Assembly: GCF_026151205.1 (NCBI RefSeq) | Contig: NC_087076.1 | Coordinates: forward strand, 13,625,675 to 13,689,674 | DNA from: Bolinopsis microptera | Taxonomy: Eukaryota; Ctenophora; Tentaculata; Lobata; Bolinopsidae | Length of the DNA: 64,000 nucleotides | Direction of reading: 5' to 3' | Shown here: positions 46,001 through 55,400 of the stretch, piece after piece | Layout: each line of letters begins with the position of its first letter | Numbering within the stretch: the stretch's first letter is position 1 | Notes under the pieces: generated by a model | Databases searched by the model: none | Told to the model about the DNA's origin: nothing | What the model saw: only the letters and a program-made list of their open reading frames with translations | Program-made: the position numbers and the translations under genes

Positions 46001-47492
46001 TCATGCAGGCCTTCTTCTTCTCTTTAGTCTTTACGTTCAGGTGGTTCATAAATGTTGGGAGGCTATAGTTGTGAATGCCTCGAGCTCCCACTTCTACTGT
46101 CTGGAGCTTGCAAGCCCATCCGTTGGCTTCTATCTCTTCTGTATCAACGTATGTCTAATTTGATAAAAATTTGATTTAAACGATTAATTAACATGTTAAT
46201 TGTTAATTGGAATAAGCAACCTTTTGTTTGATCGTTAGAGGGAGAAAACCCAGTCAAGTTTCAAGTAACTCGACATTTTTACGGTCCTTAATTAAGGCTT
46301 TCTCAATGATATCAATCGCAAATATGTAACTGTAAGGACTAAGGCTAGGAAACGCCTGATCCGTCACATCGATTTTCTCATCAATCTCTCCTTTCAGATG
46401 AGTCACTGTGGTGCTGGGTGAACTGCACTCAGAAGCACGTGTACAACTTCTCCGGTTACTACGACGAGGTCCTCTCTCCCAGGACGGACAGTTACCAGAT
46501 CTACCTAAACAGAAAGGATAACCCTATCACTAAACCCGCTTTTTGTACCTACCATAATTGCACCCGGGTAGGTACCAGCTTAAAGCTTTTAGTAGGGTTC
46601 AGAATAATCAGATTATATACGTTTTTATTTTCGATAATCGTTATTATTGGATAATCACTGTTTGTCATAGAAAGCAATTCATCTCCTCACCAATATCCAA
46701 GTTTGTATGGTGTGTCAGCCCGTTAGATTTGTACATCACATTTCAATACAAGTTACACCGCTTAGCTTCAAATTTCTAATTAAGTCCGGATTTCATCCAT
46801 TAAATTTGTTCCGTCCGGAAGACTCTGACAAAAATATAAATTCATAAATCTGTTCCTAAAACTTTTTCGAATCCTCAGGACTACGAGAACTATCCGAGAT
46901 GTCTGATGGTGAACTATACAGCATACAACGGAACTTCCGACCAAGACGAAGAACTACTAGATCTTAGATGTGTCAACGACACTTACGATCGTGAGTTAAC
47001 TTCATTTGGTAGGGTCAATTATCAATATAATTCGGTAGATGTGTTTAAGAAGAAGCCAGGGAGTTTCGCGATGCTTTAATACCTGGTGTCCATCACACGA
47101 ATTTCATATTGGTTGTGCAAGTTTGATTAATTTACAATAACGTGGAAAATGTATGCATTGTTCACTTTATAGGCTGATGACTCAAAAATGTCAAACATAA
47201 TAAGCTAATTCTCGTTTCAGTGAGTAAAGAAATAGAAGCAGCAAAAATATACTGGGAAACACAAAACATCACGAACTTGCGGAGGAACCGTTGGAACCAG
47301 TCGGTCCCAGACGATCCCACAGGAGTGGGTATAGTCAACGGACTCTACAAGTGTTTGCAACGAGACTACTGTCATGACTTCCGACCCTTCCAACTGTTCA
47401 ACTTCGAAGGATCAGCTCACATATTGGCGAGTAACGTGTTTTTGGTTGCTGGAGGACTGATACTGGGGCTACTAATTAATTTAGAAGTGTAG
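40078..47492 (+). CDS. Secreted, probably GPI-anchored protein 2 (paralogue of 35242 gene)
   Basis: Eight exons (40078-40135, 40316-40449, 40948-41174, 41335-41420, 41705-41806, 46398-46567, 46879-46990, 47221-47492) give 386 residues. The signal peptide is MEKIIFYLIGACLLVWMG. The block IQFTGSHLQLWYNDYKVVYI aligns with FKFNATHIMMWTNDILTVKV of gene 1. The cysteine pattern LWCWVNC ... CTYHNC ... PRCLMVNYT ... LRCVN is shared. The tail ILASNVFLVAGGLILGLLIN is hydrophobic and ends the protein, as in GPI signals. Intron phases match gene 1, but one exon of gene 1 (36597-36787) is split here in two by a phase-1 intron. The intron between 41806 and 46398 carries a full retrotransposon plus a truncated copy. 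The function is unknown. Confidence 0.8.
41832..45693 (-). mobile_element. Full-length R2/Hero-like non-LTR retrotransposon
   Basis: A 3862-bp unit on the minus strand, with a 230-nt 5' UTR, one ORF of 1143 codons and a short 3' UTR of about 200 nt. Its 3' end (reading ..ACTTTATAACACTCC) abuts host intron sequence 26 bp after a splice donor. Its 5' end abuts the 3' end of a second, truncated copy. The uninterrupted ORF suggests a young insertion. Confidence 0.93.
42032..45463 (-). CDS. R2-like retrotransposon polyprotein (zinc finger, RT, restriction-like endonuclease)
   Basis: Domains in order, with residues approximate: an N-terminal zinc finger CDKCKRWFKHVKKHARFC (37-54); an RT with GLFQGDPLSVILF (about 519) and catalytic FADDLTLL (about 564); a zinc knuckle CKLCSKQGTLNHILTFC (C-x2-C-x7-H-x4-C, about 905-921); and a PD-(D/E)XK-type endonuclease with RPDVVIYSD...VYLMELTCGNE (about 1022-1048), followed by KRYQQLTEEIEANGWACK. 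This order defines the R2/R4/NeSL/Hero branch, in which the endonuclease nicks the target and the RT primes from it. The frame opens straight after a TGA, and no in-frame ATG precedes the zinc finger. The codon at 45463 is TTG, so initiation may be non-AUG or internal. Confidence 0.9.
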   Translation of the reverse strand: MGVNPSSPATISPTATNSQQDDSGNNTGRSVTHDQQCDKCKRWFKHVKKHARFCKQTPDKSLEEDAVGIIGQEGGNTETEPSQDTNHSAKWRTSTSANFRSHADPPEPVVIKTRLKLPKANDIRWDKIDQDLGLIGLQFTTHSDPSKGLELLENTTYDYLELICEVGSTNIIPSKKKPRLDAECRQLREMKKESRKEWKRVCDSNDDEQVKRQKISYLKLVRLHNKARKTAQKKERKKMKENSSKLFRRNPYEYGKKLLTKEETKDKEPEFDSEEASKFFEKEYKDDDRERDYVNPTGLKDLDKPNWICSTAPPTWDEFHLKLKSRRNKSAPGSNGVNYLIYKKCRAFSHHLHHLICRIWKTGVVPPQWKVGVSTLIPKTDDLKDPGKFRNITLQNCSGKLFFAIWGDRVLEHMTRNLFIDTSVQKGFMKKTPGCLEHTQALLEEIKDAKSHRRQVHVIWIDLMNAYGRVPHSLIIYALRRYHLPESFIKLIIEYYGSLSVLVKCRKWTSRTFWYELGLFQGDPLSVILFLIVFNILLELLAVLCSQVGYEPSFSDSKTSKKAFADDLTLLSKSEKEMKKMLKVVEEFLDWSKKMKAKPSKCLSMSMKCTGGKYNTYDAEFVLSEQQVPSIIQAPMKFLGMYMYVDLEVKEIRSMIKKKLEDLLETTSNDEITGPMKAWVYNHLIISKMSWGFTVYNLPITFVRELEALCNRYLKKWLGIAHPCTTTVLYRSRDQKGLQLKNICTEYKVIQLIKGHQLCNSSDPYIKKVYSNHEAIADTQKMWSYPKELKDRQRQLYFQELVGKPAVGTTGLGYGTRYEDTSERKLLTNMVRTFDEETLICSLFDKKRQNLFLTWENTMTFDTTWNNLIYQLSPELLKFHVNAIHDTASTPSNLKLWNKAVSGNCKLCSKQGTLNHILTFCKVALRQGRFNWRHDQVLREIMKTVSSQIDEFNSDIAKESKRAPSVFHKAGNKREKVTLADPTHHKTQRYFFSDANDWKIIFDEDERQRNFPQHIAATPLRPDVVIYSDKARKVYLMELTCGNEQNFADQEKRKMKRYQQLTEEIEANGWACKLQTVEVGARGIHNYSLPTFMNHLNVKTKEKKKACMKIAEISLRASYTIYLSRNTTIWTDDWELVKRPVIA
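45694..46142 (-). mobile_element. Truncated second copy of the R2-like element, head-to-tail
   Basis: 449 bp that read the same as 41832-42280 throughout my comparison: the 3' UTR and last part of the endonuclease ORF. It ends inside the ORF at 46142, where host intron sequence resumes. Both copies share the same 3' terminal sequence. Confidence 0.93.
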
Positions 47493-49411
47493 CCCCGTTC
47501 TCTCACCGTGCAGACTCCTCATTCTCATCCTGGGGTGAGTTGATGTAGCCCCTGTTATCTAATGTAGTAGCGCTCACACAGCTCATTAATCACTGTCAAG
47601 TGATTATGCTCACTAATCTTTATCATGGTACCAGATTTATCACAGATCTCAGACTTTTATCTCGAGTGCGACCTAATAAAACTGCGTACTCTAGCACTCA
47701 AGTCTCTTACTATTCTAGATAAAGATATAATCCTTGTTTGTGGATTTTAAAGTATTACGGATCTATCGTGGCCTCAGATGTGTCGTGCAATTCTACTACG
47801 TCATTATGCATATAGATTTGATACATATCAGCTGAGGAGTATTTTAAGGTAGTTGTAATGATGTTTATTATTTGTTAACGTTTACAGAGTGCTGCTAAAA
47901 TCATTAGATTTAGCTTTATTTACCGTGGTTTCAGCTATTTTTAGACTTTGCTTTTTGGTTTTTATTTTGTTTTTCTTCTACTAACGGTAGAAAGTTGCCG
48001 AAAAAATAACGGAGCTGTAGTGTTAAGTTCTTTAAATGTTTGTGGAGTTCTAGTTTTGGTTTTAATTTTACTGTAAATTCAATTTCTCAATTTCGTGAAT
48101 CAGATTTATCATTGTGGTAATGTTATTCTAAGTTCCATTGATTTTTATACATCAAAACTAAAATGTTTTAATTCTTCTTATCTTTAACATGTTATCCTCT
48201 TAAGTTAATGGTCTGCCATTAAATTGAACGTTATACAGAAAATTATAGTCCCCAAACATTTTGATATTTTGATAATGAAGCCGGATTAATATGTAAAATA
48301 TTTATTTAATGATAAATTACCTTAAGATGAGTAAGTGGGGCGTTGTTTAAGATTACCTTAAATTCAAGAGATTTATCCAGGGCGAAATAACACATGACTT
48401 TCAGTAATATGGTGTCCTAAATTTTCTATAATCTTATCGATGGCAAAAAATGATCTCGCTCCACAGAAACTCCAAACCTTAAACCGCTATAAAATCTCTC
48501 CGTTGGTTTTGGTAGCAGATAAAAGAACTTTTATGGGAACTTTAAGGGATATTATCTTACAATTTGTATCGTATCGGAGAAATGAAAAGTCATAATTGGA
48601 AGCAATCGCAATTCCACGATTCAAACAAGGCAGCAAATTATTTCAAAATTCAAATTACCATATTATCACCCTGTCAAAGAAATAAATGACAATCATGCAC
48701 TATCTTACAATTAAAGAATTTACAAATTTCTTCAAAAATGTTGCTGATAAATCTTTAAGTGGTAAGAGTCTCGATTTACTTATGGTAAAAAACCAACTAT
48801 TCGATCATAAAATAACAAAACAGCCAGCGGAATCTGATTGGACATATCTTAATTGTTAATTATTCGCCATATCTAATAAATATAGAATTATGTTACCAGC
48901 ACATTATTCACCCAAGCATAAGAGGAATTAAGTTGAGTCGAACTTAAATGTGCACAAACTTGTGTATTTTAATGGATGGTAACTAACTAATCAACTTAGA
49001 GTTATTTTAGAACCTTAAAAATGTACCTTCAAAAATACAGTGTTTATAGAAAGATGATATAATCGAACAATACTAATTACTAGGACAAAATAATCATTAT
49101 TGAATCACGATAACATCCTTTATCCTTAGCTAAACAACATATTAAATCAAATAAATCGCTGATGAAGTATTCAGTCACTGAAAAACCGTAATATCCTCGC
49201 TCTCGGCAACACTTCCGCCATCAACCAAAATCATACTCAGTTGGGGACTGCACCCCAGTATTCTGAAACAAAAATCAGAGTACGTGTCCACAAACTGCTA
49301 AACGTTTGAACCTAAATCTCTCCATCATGTAACGCGACTAAAAAGTCCACAGATCCACGTGCATCATCTCCCCACAAACCATCACGTCAAAATATCAGTC
49401 TAATGCCAACT
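47493..49411. other. Intergenic DNA between convergent genes
   Basis: AT-rich and without a gene. It should hold the 3' UTRs of surface-protein gene 2 (+) and SCFD1 (-). Confidence 0.55.
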
Positions 49412-52400
49412 TTAACTGCTGGCGCCGCCCAACTTAGTCAGTTGCTCCAGAAAGTTGCTGCTGTCCATCATCTCCGAGCTGCCGTACACGATACGTTTGT
49501 CGGGATGTTGTTCTGCGTACGTCATGAGGTTTTGGTATTCAACGTAACTACCACCGCCCACCACGAATACGTAAACCTGAAATATTAGGGTAGTTTAACT
49601 GTGTTTACGTGGAAACTGGTCTTCCGTCTTACCCGAGTCGGTTTAAACTAAAAGGAAAGGATTTGGAAAAGAGTTTAGGCAACCATGTTTGGGTTGAAAC
49701 AAGGTATGGGGAGCAATGCTGTTTCACAGGGAATCAGAAGAGTCTAGTCCAGTAGTAGTACAGTACACGTGTATTATGCGCGCAATAGTTGAATAATCAG
49801 CGCGAAAATACATTTGCTCGCAACATTGAATTGCTATTCGGAGATGGCGCTCAATGATTCCCGAATCACCCTTTGCCAATTTCAAAACTTTGCGGAGCAT
49901 AAGATGCCCATTCTATTCTTGGCATGATCAACTTCAACGACAGCAGTCAATCCTGGATATAAGCATTCAAAAATAAAATGGAACAAACAGTTTGGTGTTT
50001 TAATACGTTTACACATGAATCTGAAGACGTAATTTAACAGAACAATAAACGCCCAATTTCAGTCGGACACAGCTGTGGTAACGTTGGAGTCTAGTGTTGT
50101 GTGACCCAATGACGTAACTTTGCCTGTTGGAGCCCCCCCCCCTGCTGAAAAAGCGCCAACTGACCCCTGTTGGCGCCCCTCCCCTTTTGGTGCCCCTCCC
50201 CAAAATTGGACAAATTAGATGATTTTAGAGGATACGCCTGTAAAATCTCTAAAAAAGTGTGTTTCTAGAGCAAAACGCGCAGTTTTGCTAGTACCGTAGT
50301 TAAGTTTTTCAAAATTGTCCCACATTCAAATTAAGATGGCATCCCCATACAGCGGGGTCGGCGGGGCCCTTTGTTACGCCACTGGTGTCACCGACAAATA
50401 TTCAATTCTGGGCAACCTGGTTCAATAATTAAAATATAAGTTTAAGAGTAATGGTACAGCAAATAAGAACGTAACGCATTATAACGTTATCATAATATGT
50501 TTTAATAATGCATAATATGTTTTAATGTATATTAAAACGCATGCTTGTGTCGAATCATCTTTAACCATACGAATACCAAAAGACTGCCACATCCTTCAAA
50601 TAACTTAGATAAAACAAATCAATTACACTGTAGTTTCTTCAAAATGCTTGTTCACCTTATAAAAGAAGGCTTATATGAATACTTTTCATTTAACCTTTCT
50701 TTATTTTTTACTGTAAAACTTAACGTCCCAACATCTCCAGCTATCTCTTCAGCTACTTTATTATAATATTCATATTTACCATTAATGTAATGAAATATAA
50801 AAATACTATCAGTAAAACCAAAACGGGAAAACAGTATAATGCAAATAGCGTGCGATCAATTCTATTCATACAATTCCAATTTAAAGGAGTTTGCATGAGT
50901 CTCCCATACTTTACTTGGAAACAATTTTCTGATATATAACCCGTAACATTATGATATATTACACCAAAAGCTCTTGTTATAACTATACATGAAAACAATA
51001 CCTTAAGAAAAGTAAAAACTACAAAACTTACAATTAGCTTATTTCCTATTTTTACTTCTTTATCTTCTACTTTAAAAATATTCCTTTTACTGAAAATAAA
51101 TTTTAAAACCAAAGGAGCACTGATCTTTAAAGTGCTACCTTTACTCTCCTTAACCATCTTGTAATCACTATTGTAAGAAAACAACGCTTTAAGTCCGGAT
51201 ATACCATGTATCAACACTGACAAAACAATTTTTGAAAGAATGGTGTAGCTGATACCATCACCAAAAGAATAGATATCGACAAAGAAATATTCCATAAATA
51301 ATTCACCGAAATCTTCTGATATTATCTTTATTCCTGAGACTAACGGTTTCAGTAGTTTGCTTGCAGCTTTATCCTTGTTACGGTAACCCAAGATCATGTT
51401 TGTCCCGAAAGCAAAAAATGGAAACTTAATTGCACCAAAACATCCAAAAACTAAAATCTTATCGTTCGCCATACTGTTTCTCGTTACATTTCTACTAACG
51501 AAAGATCCGTTATCAAGTAACATAGCGTAGCTTAGATCTAGATCTAGTACAACATCATGCATATCTACAGCTATCTTCAGAATTGAAAAATCGCAACATA
51601 CGAAGATTGAACATAACATAGCAATAACACATCTTAACACTATATTTTCGTATCTAAAACTGCACGGTAGAAGATACAAATATTTCCACTTTCTGATCAG
51701 GTCTTTAGCTGATATCTCAACACCGTTAACAAGGGGAAATGGTGAATAGCTACCCCCTTGGAAATCTCCAACCTTAATGCCTCTCTTTTGTCCGTGTTGT
51801 ATCACGGTCCTCTGTCCAATGTTTTTGAGCTCTTGAAACTCTGATTCTTCAACAAGAACATACACCCCTTCAGGGTACTCTGTTCCCCACTTCTTGTTAT
51901 AACGCTTGTTTACAGGCACGATATGATAAACGTGATCTTTGGGTTTATCGAACAGACTCCCTGGATCAGCCGGATTCTTTATCATGTTACAGACGTTATT
52001 TCCGAAACTCAGATTTGGGAAAAGTTTAGCGAACCCAACTTCTAGCACTTCCATCATGAACAGAAAACCAGATGTAATACCCAAGAAAGCAAGTAGAAGT
52101 ATTATGCCAATAATAAGCAAAGTTGCATTATATCTGCTATCACTGGCGGTCCAAGTGTCCGTCACACCGTGAAACGCATGACCAGCTACTTCTACACAAT
52201 CGGTTCTTGATATGTTACACTTAGAGTCACCGCAGTGTAACACGAAAATCATAAGCAAAGTTGTGTGGGCTTTTATCATCCTGATAGTGAACGAAACTTA
52301 GATCGAAATATTGGTTAGAATAATGTCGTTTTGTGATGGGGAGGTATGCTTTTACGTAAAATTCGATTGAAAAACATTTAAAGAAAAAATCTTCAAAAAT

Positions 52401-55400
52401 CCTGAGAAACATGTTATTTTACCAGTTATTTAAAAAAATATAAAATTGAACATTCAACTTGCAAACTCACAAAACAACGGCCGATCGAAATATATGAAAT
52501 ATACTGAGTCTGATGAGCCTTATTTATATATATGTAATTTATACGTTATTTACCTACTTAATACAAACTACCACAAAATACCCCTTGGCTTCCCCCCTAC
52601 ACTAGCAGCTTTTCCAAGCCCTCTAGACTAGTTTATGGAACATGTGAACGATAACTAACAACATTAAGTTGGAACTTCAACATCGTCTCTAAAGTGAATT
52701 AACGACTGATTTGAACAATTTATTATTAACAGAACGATTTGAGAAGCAACTAGTCAAAGGAATCATGTGTCTAGCGTAAAACAATTGAGAACACAAGGAA
52801 ATAAAGAAGAGAAACTACAAACAAGTAAGTCATGATATAAGAGATTGATAAGGGAAATGACCTCATATAATGCGCGGGTAGTAATACGATATTCAGTGAG
52901 GATTAAGCCACGATAACCGTCCTGGGAACCATATATTCAAAAGTTTTATCTAGCATATTATTTAAATCGGTCATCTGAGTGGCATGGCTGGAGCTCCCAT
53001 ATTTAAAGGACAAGTGTAATTTAAAAGGCCAAACGTTATGCACTTTTCTCAGCTGCAGCGATGATGGCAAGTTACATAACAAGAAATGCGGCCGCTTTTC
53101 TTTTGTGGATGGCCGCTCAATTTCCCGATCCGTGATGGCGTATTTATCATATTCCATACAACCTGGGGACGGCCCAGTCTTTACTGTTTATATAAACATG
53201 CACAAATATGGCGAAGTGACATGCCGACTGCCGAGCGCCGCCCAGTTAATATAATTCTACATTGAATTTGAAAATCGTGTATATTTTTATGTAACCATAT
53301 GTTTATTGTTTATGCAACCTGACACGGATCTGTGCCCAGAAACCTGGGCGGGCACGCACGCTCGCTCGCAAGCTACCATATACAACAAAAAACCTCGTTC
53401 GCTAAAAAACACGAAATTACTCACATCGTTAAAAGTGTTCTTGAGGGCCGGCAGAAGGTTCTCACTCTTCCTATATATCTTAGGATCCAGCGCCAGGAAA
53501 CTATCAGTCTCCGGAGTCTGCTTCAGCTCGGAGAGACAGTCCACAGTCCGGGTTACGGGCAGTTTCCTGTGTCCCACCACCAGACTCTTTACTCCTTCCA
53601 TCATGAACTTGGAGGAATTCTTGACGTACTTGAACATGTTGGACATGCTGCTGTAACCTCCAGCTGGAAAATAAAGTCGTGTGACGTCATCTTGATACGT
53701 GGTAAACATGAGGTTGGAAACGTGATTTATATTTGATTGGTTAAATTGTTGTAGTTGAGCAGAATTTCATTTTATTATATTATCTTACTGGTGTAACCCG
53801 TGCCAACGGCCGGGACTTCACTATCGCAGTTGAAATGCAAAAGTATAAACCCGCCTATTACATTCGAAAACATGCATTATATTTTCGTAGTTAAACCGGT
53901 GCGAAAGTATGAACTATGAAGTTACTCATTCCAAACAGACTGCAATTTAATTCTGAGTGCTCCTCACGTATTTAATACATAGTAATAATTGATAGGGAAT
54001 CTTGAGGTCTACTGCCAAATTATCTAATTACATAGCAAATCTTTTATGGGGGAGAGAGAGAGCGAGAGTGAGAAAGAGGGAGAGTACTTGAGACACTTGA
54101 GTAATGAGTATCACATTTGGGTCACAAAATGATCAATTAAACCATTTACCACCGGCCGCAGCCGATTTAAAAAACCTTAATAATTTGGCTTGGTCAGATT
54201 TTGTCGGCCTATACCGAAAAAACCAGACCGTTTTCTAACCATTTACTTGATTAAGCCGCTCGGAAATTACACGCGAACGAACGAACGAACACACAAACAC
54301 ACATCTTGAGATTATTAGTATTAACATTTAAGAAATTTGTCGTAAAAACTATGAAGATAGTAGTAATAACCTTTACTAGCAATGGCAGTCAAAATCTTAT
54401 TAAGCCATAGCCCATATACCAAAAAATCCATATTTTGAACGCAAACACTAAATATGTCGACAGTTGATTTCATTCACGTGAGGAATTCCTGTTAAATTGA
54501 TCCTGTTGTCTAATCATGCATGTTTACTCTTTTGTTGCTTTAAAGTTGTTTTAAAATGAATATGATCGCACAATCTAGCATTCTTATATTCATGATTTTA
54601 ATCATCATTGGATTAGGTAGGTTATACTTTAACAGTTTAATAAGGAAACATTAGGTGGGTAGATGTTATACTTTAACAGTTTAATAAGGAAACATTAGGT
54701 GGGTAGAGGTTATACTTTAACAGTTAATAAGGAAACATTAGGTGGGTAGAGGTTATACTTTAACAGTTAATAAGGAAACATTAGGTGGGTAGAGGTTATA
54801 CTTTAACAGTTTAATAAGGAAACATTAGGTGGGTAGAGGTTATACTTTAACAGTTTAATAAGGAAACATTAGGTGGGTAGAGGTTATACTTTAACAGTTA
54901 ATAAGGAAACATTAGGTGGGTAGAGGTTATACTTTAACAGTTAATAAGGAAACATTAGGTGGGTAGAGGTTATACTTTAACAGTCACTAAGGAAACATCT
55001 TAAGAGTTTAATTTAATGATTTGGTTAGAGCTGGAATTATTTGGGTTTCTTATAATTGTATTGTTCTTAAATGATCAACTAAAACCTTTTCCATGCTTCA
55101 GGTGCGATAAGCCAAGTACCCTCAGAAAGGAGTGGCTTAATTGGTGAAATGATGCCGTTGAATAAGTTTATAACCTGAAATGTAGCAGTCCTACCGAGTG
55201 TACTTACGATACTTCTTCTAGCTGTCGTACTCGTATCTATTACAATCACCGAGACTACTACACGAAGATCTCCTGTACCGGCTGTAAAGCTAACACCTAC
55301 ATCTCTGATAGGAAGTGTCTCCCCTGTCCAGCAGGCGCCGCCTCCCCTCCAGACTCAACACAGTGCAACTGTGCTGCTAACTGGTACATAACATCAAACT

